DNA of 64,000 bases from the NCBI GenBank assembly GCA_945643635.1, contig CALZFC010000018.1, forward strand, positions 2,133,501 through 2,197,500, given 5' to 3'. The notes under the pieces are model-generated. The model worked only from the letters and a program-made list of their open reading frames with translations. It made no database searches and was not told the origin of the DNA. Source of the stretch: Allodiplogaster sudhausi. Taxonomy: Eukaryota; Nematoda; Chromadorea; Rhabditida; Diplogasteridae. Within the stretch, counting starts at the first letter, position 1. Each line of letters opens with the position of its first letter. Shown here one piece after another: positions 38,901-50,672 of this stretch. The translations under genes were made by a program, and so were the position numbers.

Positions 38901-40846
38901 GTGGATATAATTACTTCCTTAAGTGACTAAACAAAAAACTGCAGGCGAAGCGAAAGGCGGTCGAGCGTTGCGACGCCGGATACGATGTGGCAACGCCTCT
39001 TCAACTTGTAGAGGCCATTCTATCCGGCACTCCACTTTCTGGAACGTCGGTTATCTTATGCGGACTTCGCACGTCTGTCACCAAGGCCAGCTCAATTGAT
39101 GGAATCTCCAAGCTGTCCCACGTCACTTTCGAGAAGGACGCTCTACGAGTATACAAGCATTTCGCCATCGGGGAGGGGCGGGTTGATGATGTTTCCCGCT
39201 TGAACCCAGTCGACTCCACTCTCCAACTGATACGCGAAGGCGGTTTCACTGCAGGGGATGATGCATTCGGGGGTGGGAAAAGTTCTCGTTCACCTGCCGC
39301 CCGGTCCCCAGCTACTGATGCCCCAATATTCCGATGCCGAGCAGAATTCTGCTCAAGAGAATTCACCAACTACACCGATTTCGAACGACACGAGCTTCTC
39401 GAAGACCATCATCCAGTATTAGAGCGAGAAACCCTAACCGATTACGTTCTCTCCCAGTTCGCTGCACGTGCTGAAACGGTCGGAGCACTCCAAGCCACCT
39501 CAGCATTTGATATTCTATCGGGAACAGCAGAAGAGGTGGAAGTGGAACAGTTGGAACGTGGATTTGCCCTGAAGTCCGGCAACCGTCCGGCGATTGACCC
39601 CGAAGCAAAGACCTTCATCATGGTACTTGCTTTTAATTATTCGTGTCATCACTAATTAGTATTTGTGAAATTAATAATTATCGTCTATATTTTTAATAAT
39701 TAAGAAATCCGCAATCAGCTTGGAATTAAATATGGTTAACAAAGGTGGAATCTTTAGGCAGAGACCGAGCAATGTTGGAAGGCGCACACGAGAGCTGACG
39801 CTGCAAGAATTGTGAAACAGATGACGGCTTCCACAGTAAACCATCGTCCCAAATTCCGCCCGGGACAAATCCCGACAACGCAACAAGCACACGGAGTCGT
39901 TGTCCGCCATCTGCGACTCCTACAGGATCAGCCAGATCAAAAAAGGAGCTGCAGCCTGACAACTGTTGAAGAATCTGATTCGGAGAACGAAGATGCTGCT
40001 ATGGCACAAGAAGAGGAGATCTTCGAGAAGATTGATCAGATGAAACATGACTTGTTCGTAGACGATAATGAGTCAGATGTTCCCGTCAAAAAGATTCGTA
40101 GATAAATGTTATTACCATTCATTTGTGTTTGATATCATACACATTTATGTCTTTTAACTAATGGTTACTTATTGTTATTAAATTAATGCTGAAAACGTTC
40201 AGTATCAGTTTGCCAATTAAAATCAGAATCATGATTTATATACAAGAAAACAATACAAGAAGTCTAAAAGTAGCCTCCTCGCGTCTGAATGCGAGACTGC
40301 GCGGCCAGAATGGCCGATGCGACCTCGGACGTGCGGTTTTGCATTGCCGCACCTAGTTAATCGATTGGGAAACTCCAGCGCATCCTAAGTTTCTAAAACC
40401 CAATAGTTCATTCGAAAGCTCTTTTCATGCTCTATCCAGCTGTAAAGTTTGGTTGGTAGAAAATGAGGAACGCGATGTCTGCGCCCCATCAAACTTGAAA
40501 GTCTATAAAAAATTCAAAGTTGAAGATTTTCACGTTTTTCTTTTTTGATTGTTTAGAGCAACATCTTGGCTAATAAAATGCAAATTTTCATTTCGATATC
40601 TCAAAAACGTGCGGCGCAGTGACCTCAGACATGCATCCAACTCGCCTCACTGCGCGGCGAGCCTAATAATTCAAGCCCTCATAGCAAGCGAAAGAGACAT
40701 TTTCTGATGACAAGACCACTTCCAATCGATTCCTTATACCAGAAAATACCTATAAGGAACTTTTGAACGAAATCCAAGCCGGTAGATTTTGGCCGGGTCC
40801 CCGGGTAGATTGATTCTATATGATTCTCTCGCAAATCGCGTCATAT
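35915..40846. mobile_element. DNA transposon with about 650-bp inverted ends
   Basis: The left end (35915 to about 36566) and right end (about 40175-40846) are inverted copies. They begin ATATGACGCGATTTGCGAGAG and contain the conserved block GGGACCCGGCCAAAATCGACC. Most of the roughly 600 bases from GGGACCC inward match with few differences; the outermost 20 bases also match but are separated from the block by a divergent 14-25 base stretch. The interior holds a multi-exon gene (37137-40105). I see no clear target duplication, and the superfamily is not assigned. Confidence 0.9.
37137..40105 (+). CDS. Transposase-like protein of the 4.9-kb element
   Basis: Exon blocks in order: VEDETVELFGCSNLADLLFT (from 37137), KPDEALNSFVCESHLHELLV (about 37300), a cysteine/histidine cluster CASHCATHALSDP...CDHSHVVEC (about 37845-37925), a short exon with CAEVETIRSFVLESISIF (about 37985), ALVTCDWAQKYLARFSREVQ...SAYFGKK (about 38255-38325), SWHIIHSLSVDADVFRQHTF (about 38375), CEGIETVTLRSD (about 38660), GCYRSAGLMAFLNEHNKKND (about 38735), a long exon (38945-39622) with a C2H2-like CRAEFCSREF...HELLEDHH, and a last exon (39762-40105) with an acidic patch and KKIRR end. 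Asp residues in TCDWAQ and LRSD are candidate RNase H-fold catalytic positions; that is inference. No in-frame stop was seen in the exons I could join. The N-terminal start is not fixed. Confidence 0.7.
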
Positions 40847-40849
40847 TAG

Positions 40850-41245
40850 TTCTCGTATGAAATCTTCGAGAACAGACACAAAACCTTTCTTGGCCAAAAT
40901 GAAGCATTCGCAGACAAAATAGGATGTAAAATACAATCTAATAGTTGATTCGTCTTTCAGAATATGTATGTATTTCCACTGGAAACAGCTGAACCTATTC
41001 TTAGCATTTAAACTTCGGGATAATGCAAAACATGTTTATCAGTTCAGTGTGTCTTGTCTCTTTATTTGTTTCAGATATCTCAATGACGTGTTAAACATAA
41101 CTACTATTAAAAAGCTCACAAAAATCGCGTGAACAATTCGCGGCGTCTTCATTACACATTGTACCTGTAAGCATCCGACACCCGCACGACGGATGAAGAG
41201 TGCGCCTCCCTAAAGAAACCAAAAAAATACATTAATTGACATGTC
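40850..41245. other. Short unique stretch between transposon and LINE
   Basis: No gene or repeat recognised. Confidence 0.5.
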
Positions 41246-41249
41246 TCAT

Positions 41250-42295
41250 AGATGCTAATGTTTCTACTATATGTTAATGACCTTCCTGAGTGTCTCCCAA
41301 TAGGTTCCTTCTGTTCACTCTATGCTGACGATGCCAAAGTATTTACAATTGCAGACACGGTTCTCCTTCAGCGCGCTCTCGACTGCGTGGCCGACTGGTC
41401 AACGCGCTGGAGACTTCGGATCAATCTGAAGAAGACCATGTTCATGCCTGTCGGCCCTGCCCATCCCCCATTCCAGCCTTCTCTCCACTCCTTCCCGGTT
41501 CCAACCACTCATTATTATCGTGATCTGGGAGTTCATATATGTAGTGACCTCTCATTTGATAGTCATATTGACTCCATTTGTAAAAAGGCTACACGAGTAT
41601 CATTTCATATTTTGCGAAATTTTCGGTCATGTAATATCAAATTTCTAACTCGTCTGTATGTAATCTATGTTCGACCCTTGCTCGAGTTTTGCATGGAAGT
41701 ATGGTCCCCCACCATTTATATCTTATTAAGCAGATCGAGAATGTTCAAAGGCGCTTTACTATACTTGCATTTGCTAGATGCGGACTATCTCTCTCTTATT
41801 CTGAATGCCTCGATTACGTGCAACTAGAACCATTATCGGTTCGCCGGAAGATCAATGATCTTCTTGTCGCCCTTAAGATTTTTAAGGGAATTTATGGTAT
41901 TAAGGCCGATCAAATCTTTTGTTTTCCTCGCTCAAATATCACACGTGGGCATCGCTTTAAATTGTGTAAATTTAACTTCCGTAGTAGTACTTATATGAAC
42001 TTTTTCTCGAACCGAATAGTTGACAAATGGAATCAGCTTCCCGATGATTTATTTTCCCTTGCCCTGCCCAGCGCCCGTGCCCACATTAGGAGATGTGTAT
42101 TATCTCTAAATCAATAGTTCTACTTTATTTTTACATTAGTTGCTTTCATTTTTGTTTTCTGTCTTTGTTTTCTCTAATGTGCCTTAAGCACGAATTGGCC
42201 ACCCCGTTGTGTGCCTCTTATTTATCTGATTGAGTTATTTATACCTCTCTCGCCCTATTACTCTTAATATGCAAGCCAGATAAACAATATACATA
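41250..42295 (+). mobile_element. 5'-truncated non-LTR retrotransposon (LINE), 3' half
   Basis: The sequence begins inside the reverse transcriptase, with the YADD box in SLYADDAKVF. It continues through LRINLKKTMFMPVG and RPLLEFCMEVWSP, then changes frame near 41710 to LYLIKQIENVQRRFT. It runs to VDKWNQLPDDLF and a stop at 42115-42117, followed by a 3' tail ending in an AT microsatellite near 42290. Everything upstream of the palm is missing, as is usual for aborted target-primed reverse transcription. The layout resembles CR1/Jockey-type elements. The frame change makes it dead. Confidence 0.85.
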
Positions 42296-42717
42296 TATAT
42301 ATGCAGGTTGCAGACAGTTTTATATGCATGCAGCTAACTTTACTTTCTCTTACTCTTATAAAGAATGGAGATAAAGAATGTCCAGAGAAATTAGTCGTAA
42401 TGTCTAAAGTATATCTTACAATGTTTGAGAGGGCGAGACGATCGAAGAGGGGCCGCGAAGCAGCAGAAGCACCCTCTTACGAATTCCACGGTTGCAGAAG
42501 AACATGAACAAACCAGGCGTCAGCACTTTAAGGTCCACAATCCAAATAGCCAACTGTAACATTTATTTTCTTATGCATTATATGCAAATAGATACAAATG
42601 TATATTTAGTTTAGCAACTTTAAAAATGTAAGATAAATAGTTAATTAAAGACATACAATAAACGAAAACTGTTTAATCGCTAATCGGGTGCTGAAGGAAT
42701 TCAAGGCGATCGTTGGC

Positions 42718-42811
42718 ATGGAAGAGGGCGATCGGTGTACACCGGCGATCTCGTCGAAATTGCGCGAAAATCGACGAAATCGACGGTGCCCACCGATCAC
42801 CCACTTCCATG
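42718..42811. repeat. 94-base imperfect hairpin
   Basis: The left arm, CATGGAAGAGGGCGATCGGT plus GTACACC, pairs with the right arm GGTGCCCACCGATCACCCAC plus TTCCATG. About 24 of 27 positions match when one arm is reverse-complemented. The 40-base interior also contains TCGTCGA and its inverse TCGACGA, so the stem can extend. It could be a tiny foldback element or a structured RNA. Confidence 0.7.
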
Positions 42812-42966
42812 TGAAAGATCCCCGTGCATTCCATTAGCGCATTGGCCCGATAAACAGATTTTTGAATAGACTGAGAGATTGATCATACCGCGTAAATGAA
42901 GAAATTCCCGTCATCTGACTGTGGAGGACTGAGCCACAGAAACAGCTCAAGTGAATATTTTTAATT

Positions 42967-43000
42967 TTCGCTTCTCGTCCTTTTGGCTAAGATCAAAGTC
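42967..43000 (+). pseudogene. U2 snRNA 5' fragment
   Basis: The bases TTCGCTTCTCGTCCTTTTGG and then CTAAGATCAAAG match the highly conserved 5' end of U2 snRNA (ATCGCTTCTCGGCCTTTTGGCTAAGATCAA) with two differences. Homology stops after about 33 bases, before the branch-point-pairing region, so it is a fragment and not a working gene. It lies within an intron of the chemoreceptor pseudogene. Confidence 0.75.
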
Positions 43001-43767
43001 TAAATTTTGGTAAGATCATGTTATTTTCTGATGGTAGTAATTAGATACATACCTGCATAACAGTCATCAACACGCCCGCAATGCATATGGTGGCACCGAA
43101 ATAGACGAGCCTCCACTCCGCGCCTTTTGCTGCTTCGCTCACATGGATGCGCATCCAAACGAAGAGGAAACTGTAGATGAGAATGCAGACGACGCTTGGA
43201 CCGACTATTACGAACACAGAGAATGTCACAATTTCTATCTGAAATGAAAAGAGGAATAGGGAACAACTGTGCTTGTTTCTTTTACATTTCTTACTCTCCC
43301 ATTACTTTTTCATCATTATCTTTATCTTTTCAATTCAATCTCTTAACTGATTACTTCCCTACGGGCTGTAAAGAAAATGGATGTGCGATGTTCTCAAGCA
43401 CTGTATGTATGTATATACAGGGTAAGATGAACGATTGAAGGCAGGATAAAATTGGTTTCATTGATCACATGGAACATTTCACAGCGAAATTTTACTAAAG
43501 AGTTCTTTAAGATAGTTTTTAAATTGTTTATCTTAAATAATATGAATGGTATGAGATTACCGGTGCTTCATTGTCTGGATAGCCGGGGCTAGCGAAGTAC
43601 AGTGTGACGTTCTCTGTGATGGTAGTAAATGTAATATGAGCATAACCTGAAGGCCTCATGAAGAGCGGCCACGTCACTGCCAAGGCTCCGAGCAGAATTC
43701 AGAGAATGCAGAAGGGAAGCAGATGTCGCCATATCTAAGGAGAGCGAGGAGGTGGACTGGGATAGAA

Positions 43768-43815
<48 letters not shown>

Positions 43816-45856
43816 AGAAAAGAGGAGTGTTACAGGTGGAGGGAAGAAGGCGAGGAAGCAAAATTCTGGTATGCATATTTTCAGCAAGACGATAATTTCG
43901 ATCTTTGAGTGAAATGAGTGAGGAGAGAGAGAGAATGGGCGGGGAAGCCATGAGAGCAGCACAAAAGATTTAGTTTTACCCTTTTATGATGAATTGGAAA
44001 TACAATGGCCGTCAGGCGATTCAGTCCAATCGAAATGTTGACATACTCATGATATACTAGGCAGAAATTAGATACTCTGCAAAATGAAGAAATGGTAAAT
44101 AAATGTAATAACCTCATTGTGAGAAATTTTTTATAAAATTTTTGCATATATTGGTATCCACTTACTTGTATATTATAATAAAGCCTTCTTTGAGTCGATC
44201 ACTTGTAATGATGTGATGAAATTAATTTTGCAATCTTAGGAATTTTGCTTCTTGTTTTTCATTGATCACAAATATTTTTCCTGCACATTTTAGAACAAAT
44301 TAAATATTATATATAAATCAAGGTCTCGAGGGTGATTGAACATCCGATTTGTGAATTATGCAGGCAATATCAAAGGAGATCTTGCATGAATACACTGCAT
44401 ATGTACGTTAGAAAATAATGCATGTTGAATGCGAAGAAATTTACGTCGTTCTTTTATAGAATAAGTGTTGATCTATGTATGCATATACATATGTATGTAT
44501 ATGTACGTAAGTACATGTGCTGCAGACATACCTTTAAAAATAACTGTTGTACAGTGATGTACCGCCAAAGTGGCCGATTTGTACCGCAGCGCGCGCAATG
44601 TTCCAAATGGAATGCAAGAAATATCTCGGCGTACAAACCACCAAATAAAGAGATCTATACCTTTTTCGAATCCCCATTCTCTTCCACACACAGCACAAAA
44701 TGTCTTAAAATGTACATTTTCAACTTTATTTCATAAAATAAATCAAGTGGAAAATGCAGTAGAAAGTGGCATTTGAGTTTACACTACCACACTTAACACC
44801 GAAATACACCAAATAAACGACACTTCGGCATCATAAAAACCAAGCAGCATTTTCGAAATGATTGCTTGTATTTTGCTAGTTCCGTCGTTGTTTTTGGGGT
44901 TTCTTCCGACTAGTTAGGATGATTACGTGATATAGCAACCAGTATCACCCGGAATGTTGGAATGTTTGGAACCATCTCCGAGGAAGTGCTAAACTTGTCG
45001 AGTTGTTTTTTTATCCGTTGTCGCGCAACAACCATGCTTGATCCTTCAAGTATGTGAAGTGCATTCTATTTCCATTCAATTTAGCCTTCAAGCAGCTGCA
45101 TCGACGCCTCTCCCTCTCCGCTTTGTGTGCTTGGGAAGCGCGGCACAACTTCCAGGAGGATTCGCGCTTCTCACGGTTAGCTGCGTTTCATTTCATTACT
45201 TGTTGTTTTTTTCCCTTTTAAACTTCAATTGATGTTTTAAATTTTTTTGTTTCATGGTAGTTTTAAATCGCTGCAGCTTTGCTGAATGAGTGGGTAGAAG
45301 TAAATGCCTTTTGTGCTTTCTTTCAAAAGTGTATTTCTGTTTGAATAGATTTGTTTCGCCCAGTGCTGAACAAGGTCTGTGTTTGCGCCATGTTGAACCC
45401 CCCCCCCCCCCACAGCCTGCTCAGAATCGTTTGACCCTCATTTTTTCTCTGAAAAACGACACTTCTCCATTAAATGTGTGTGATTTTTTTTATCGAAAAA
45501 GACATTTTTATGATTTTGTACCCCCTCCACGCCCCCGGGCTGGAACCAGACCTTGTTCTGCACTGGTTTAGCCGCTACTATGTGGAGAAGAGGATAATAG
45601 CATCATGGCTAAAAAATGTTAGCCTACCCATGAATGATTTCCTTGTTGCCGTGTTCAGCTGCTGCGAAAATGATGGATGGCTAGGCCCGGCCTCGAATGA
45701 CGGCAAGAAAAGTAAACCCGAACACCGTGGCCGAACTGTTTGGCCCAACAAACTGCTTGTTAGTCCTCACTTTTTAAATTAAAATATTTTTTTAAAATCT
45801 AACTCATCGAAAGTGCTGAGCATTCATTTGCTTGTCGGATTACTGTAAGCTGGATT

Positions 45857-46040
45857 GTTTGGTATATTCGATTACGGTAGGTATTCCACTGGAATATAAG
45901 TTTGTTGCGTTTATATCAAGCTAAATAAGAAACTTAGAATGATTGTAACTTATTCGTTATGAATGTGCCATTTGAATACCATTTAGTAATTTTTTGAATT
46001 ATTTCTTAGATTGCTGTTTTTGAAGGATCGCCTCCAGTTT
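45857..46040 (+). repeat. Single arm copy of the A-half of the 338-bp unit
   Basis: About 185 bases from TTGTTTGGTATATTCGATTA to GATCGCCTCCAGTTTG are almost identical to the A-half of each unit of the array at 47612-49452. This is the likely source copy. Confidence 0.9.
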
Positions 46041-46510
46041 GCCCGGTGCAAAGAGGTCGTAGTCGGCCCAGCCAGAAATGTGAAGATCGCGGCCAGACTC
46101 GCCTCGAGTGGACACAAACTACTGTTAGTCCTGATATTTCTTTTTTTAATCACAGCACAAGTTATATAAATTATCGGTAATCTTCACAAATCATATCTGC
46201 CTGTTGGCATAACATACATCTAAAATTTCTATTAAACCTTTTCATGTAGCAAAACTTTAGAAAGCGTCTTTGCCTGTTTTTATTATATTTTTTCTTCAAT
46301 ATCTAATATGAGCTATGCACGGGGAAAATGAAACATGAAAACCTTGATATTTTGGAGTTTTGTCAATAGAATCCCTTCTAGACTGAATACTAGATTATTT
46401 TTATGGTTGCCCATGAGTTATTTCTTCGCTGCCAGGCTGGTTCCGCTTCGGAGGACGCTGATGACTCAGCAACTGCAGCTTAACAAGAGTCCTCCTTCCC
46501 TACGTCTGCA

Positions 46511-46544
<34 letters not shown>

Positions 46545-47410
46545 AATTTCTGCCGCTCTTTCCTTCTCTCCCAACACTCTGCAAATAACTGGCAAAGTAC
46601 TTGTAAGTCCTTGGGTTTTAACCTAAACTGATCCTTAAAGTATACTCATTGAAGATATTAAGCATTCACTTTCGAAGGTTTACTGTACTGTGTGCTTGAT
46701 TACTGTAGCTGAAACGTAACATAAGTTTATTTACTTTTATTTGAAGATAAATAAGAAGTGCAGAATACTAGAGCGATTATCACTTATTCGCTCTGAATCT
46801 TTCATTTCAATTACAAAAATTTTTTCTTACGCGAATTCTCTGATTGATTTTTTGAAGGGTCGGCTTCAGTCTTGCCAAGGAGGTCGTTGTCGGCCCCAGC
46901 CAAGGAATGTGAACATCTGACCGCCTCGCAAGCTACCGTTAGTCTTCACATTTTGTGTAAAAAATCTTTTTTTTTTATCATAACTCTTCGCAACCGTTTT
47001 CCTTCGCCTGATTTTGCTTTTTTTCTCTTCAAGATTATATTTTACGGAAATTCAACCAAAACATTCTTATGGTTTCTCTGGTCTTCAGAATTAGCCTAAC
47101 TTTTTACTTGGTCCAAAATTCGAGCCAATTTTTTTGTCTAATAAGTTGCCTTGTAAGATTTGTTTGCCCGATAGTCAAAAATATGTTACTATTATGAAGA
47201 TTTCAATCCAAATTACAAAATGCTCCTAGTTTGGCTCAAGTTTTACTCTAGCATTATTAGGCTAATTCTGAAATACCTGATTGTAAGTGAACATAACTTA
47301 TTCCTTGAATGTCAGGCTGGCTCGCTTCCGAAGTCGCTGACCAGACGGCCCTTGCAGCTCGGCAAGAGTCATCCTCTCCTTCCTCTCCCCATCTCTCTCT
47401 CTCCCACCCT

Positions 47411-47448
<38 letters not shown>

Positions 47449-47611
47449 CCATGACTTATGACTGTATGATGAGAAATGTGGTACATAGTATTTCTGTGTG
47501 TTCCTTGTTTTTGTTTCTTTAGTGAATTGATAAAGCTTCTAATTTAATAGAGAGGCAAGCGGTGTTGAACGGACTGAAAAGGAAAGAAGTAAAGGGGAAA
47601 AAAGCATGGTA

Positions 47612-49452
47612 GAGATAAATCATGATAGATAGAGATAGCAAAATAGAGGACGAGCGAGAGCTACTGAACATGTAGCTGAAAGAATGAGGAAGAGGAGCGA
47701 GGTTGGACTTGGAAGAGAAGCTGATGGTGAGCAGGGGAAGCAGGCGGAGAAATTAAAGGGCATTGTTTGGTATATTCGATTACGGTAGGTATTCCACTGG
47801 AATATAAGTTTGTTGCGTTTATATCAAGCTAAATAAGAAACTTAGAATGATTGTAACTTATTCGTTATGAATGTGCCATTTGAATACCATTTAGTAATTT
47901 TTTGAATTATTTCTTATATTGCTGTTTTTGAAGGATCGCCTCCAGTTTCATGATAAATCATGATAGATAGAGATAGCAAAATAGAGGACGAGCGAGAGCT
48001 ACTGAACATGTAGCTGAAAGAATGAGGAAGAGGAGCGAGGTTGGACTTGGAAGAGAAGCTGATGGTGAGCAGGGGAAGCAGGCGGAGAAATTAAAGGGCA
48101 TTGTTTGGTATATTCGATTACGGTAGGTATTCCACTGGAATATAAGTTTGTTGCGTTTATATCAAGCTAAATAAGAAACTTAGAATGATTGTAACTTATT
48201 CGTTATGAATGTGCCATTTGAATACCATTTAGTAATTTTTTGAATTATTTCTTAGATTGCTGTTTTTGAAGGATCGCCTCCAGTTTCATGATAAATCATG
48301 ATAGATAGAGATAGCAAAATAGAGGACGAGCGAGAGCTACTGAACATGTAGCTGAAAGAATGAGGAAGAGGAGCGAGGTTGGACTTGGAAGAGAATCTGA
48401 TGGTGAGCAGGGGAAGCAGGCGGAGAAATTAAAGGGCATTGTTTGGTATATTCGATTACGGTAGGTATTCCACTGGAATATAAGTTTGTTGCGTTTATAT
48501 CAAGCTAAATAAGAAACTTAGAATGATTGTAACTTATTCGTTATGAATGTGCCATTTGAATACCATTTAGTAATTTTTTGAATTATTTCTTATATTGCTG
48601 TTTTTGAAGGATCGCCTCCAGTTTCATGATAAATCATGATAGATAGAGATAGCAAAATAGAGGACGAGCGAGAGCTACTGAACATGTAGCTGAAAGAATG
48701 AGGAAGAGGAGCGAGGTTGGACTTGGAAGAGAAGCTGATGGTGAGCAGGGGAAGCAGGCGGAGAAATTAAAGGGCATTGTTTGGTATATTCGATTACGGT
48801 AGGTATTCCACTGGAATATAAGTTTGTTGCGTTTATATCAAGCTAAATAAGAAACTTAGAATGATTGTAACTTATTCGTTATGAATGTGCCATTTGAATA
48901 CCATTTAGTAATTTTTTGAATTATTTCTTAGATTGCTGTTTTTGAAGGATCGCCTCCAGTTTCATGATAAATCATGATAGATAGAGATAGCAAAATAGAG
49001 GACGAGCGAGAGCTACTGAACATGTAGCTGAAAGAATGAGGAAGAGGAGCGAGGTTGGACTTGGAAGAGAAGCTGATGGTGAGCAGGGGAAGCAGGCGGA
49101 GAAATTAAAGGGCATTGTTTGGTATATTCGATTACGGTAGGTATTCCACTGGAATATAAGTTTGTTGCGTTTATATCAAGCTAAATAAGAAACTTAGAAT
49201 GATTGTAACTTATTCGTTATGAATGTGCCATTTGAATACCATTTAGTAATTTTTTGAATTATTTCTTAGATTGCTGTTTTTGAAGGATCGCCTCCAGTTT
49301 CATGATAAATCATGATAGATAGAGATAGCAAAATAGAGGACGAGCGAGAGCTACTGAACATGTAGCTGAAAGAATGAGGAAGAGGAGCGAGGTTGGACTT
49401 GGAAGAGAAGCTGATGGTGAGCAGGGGAAGCAGGCGGAGAAATTAAAGGGCA
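47612..49452 (+). repeat. 338-bp tandem array, about 5.4 units
   Basis: Units start with CATGATAAATCATGATAGAT at 47949, 48287, 48625, 48963 and 49301, exactly 338 apart; the first unit begins near 47612 and the last is cut at about 49452. Units are nearly identical. A T/G difference in CTTATATTG versus CTTAGATTG runs T, G, T, G, G along the array. There is no coding potential. Confidence 0.97.
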
Positions 49453-50469
49453 TGACATGAATGTGCATTCCAAAGACATTCCAAGCTGAAATTCTTTGAA
49501 ATTTTTCACGCAAAACCGAATTTCACGGGTTGACCTCCAACCCGCGCTACTTGCGCACCATTGTGAGGCGCTAACCTACACACTACACGTCGTCGTTTCG
49601 ACTCTGTCACAGGCTGTACACGTGCTCAGAGAACTTGCTTGCTCGGCTATATTGGAATCACCCTCAAAAGCCAAATAGCATTCACCACGATGGAGCGTGA
49701 GTTCGCCGTGATCATCTACCCTCGATTATAGAACTCTCTTCCTCTCTCTCTCTACCCTACTATGGATGAAATTCCGTGAGAACGTCATGCAAAAGCAACA
49801 GACGCGAGTGAACTCAAACTCAAGCTGACTCCATCTGCAGAAAGGTGCATGCCCGCACACTCATGCTTACCTTACCATTAGATTATCTCCTTACTTGAGC
49901 TCATTGTCCAGTGCTCTCTTTCTCTCACACTTTTTTCTATCTCTCACTCTCTCTCACACACTTTTTTCTATCTCTCTCTCTCTCTCTGTCTCTCGCTCTC
50001 TCTTTATCTCTCTTCCCTCTCCCTCTATCTTGTTTCTAACTCTTTCCCTCCTTCCTCCTCTGTCTGTTCAACACTGTGTAGTTGTGAAGTGTGTAGGGTA
50101 GAGAAGCAAAGGTAGTACTGAAGCGCATTTACAAACACTCGAAATCAAAATAGTTCAGAAGATAATTCTCCTAAACGTCCTCCACAGGACAAAATCAAAG
50201 TTTCAGAAGATAATATCTTTGAGCAATACATCCGAGAGAAGGCCTGTCCTGGCAAGAAGTAATTTTGAGCTGAGAATGAGAAGTCGATGGCTGAAATTTG
50301 CAGAAGGATTGGCGAGAGGGTGGCGTGGCAGCTTCATGTGAGGACTGTTAGAGAGAAGAAAATAAGTTTCATTTTGGATAATATTGGTTAAGAAGGTGCT
50401 GTCTATTTTACATACCACTTAAGCGAGCAGGTTGTCTGAGCACGTGTTCAGCTTATGACAACAAGCAGA

Positions 50470-50599
50470 GAGTAGAGAGAGAGAGAGGAGAGAGAGAGAA
50501 AGAGAGAGAGAGAGGAGAGAGAGAAAGAGAGAGAGAGGAGAGAGAGAAAGAGAGAGAGAGAATGAGAGAGAGAGAAAGAGAGAGAGAGAGAAAGAGAGT

Positions 50600-50633
<34 letters not shown>

Positions 50634-50672
50634 AAGAGAGTGAGAGAGAGAGAGAAAGAGAGAGAGAGATAA
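50470..50672. repeat. GA microsatellite near the foldback centre
   Basis: An interrupted (GA)n tract. A mirrored CT tract lies at about 49915-50040, so the two flank the least symmetrical central part (about 50050-50460), where I see no gene. Confidence 0.9.

Larger units (their letters stand above)
42440..44100 (-). pseudogene. Srg-like chemoreceptor, copy 1, with an in-frame stop
   Basis: A seven-transmembrane chemoreceptor of nematode type. Blocks from the 5' end: SIGLNRLTAIVFPIHHKRV (about 44000-44060), typical of the Srg superfamily third helix; IWRHLLPFC then a TGA at 43701-43699, then GALAVTWPLFMRPSGYAHI (about 43640-43690); FSVFVIVGPSVVCILIYSFL with RIHVSEAAKGAEWR (43040-43240); and VDLKVLTPGLFMFFCNRGIR (about 42500). 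A GA tract at 43765-43811 lies in one intron. The TGA inside a well-conserved exon indicates a pseudogene unless it is a sequencing error. The first two helices were not found. Confidence 0.7.

Noticed and set aside
39001..39369. Minus-strand frame of 122 codons
   Set aside because: It is antisense to the long transposase exon, which has far better protein character and splice sites.
47612..49452. Regular repeats considered as a CRISPR array
   Set aside because: The 338-bp units are contiguous with no variable spacers and lie in a eukaryotic transposon.
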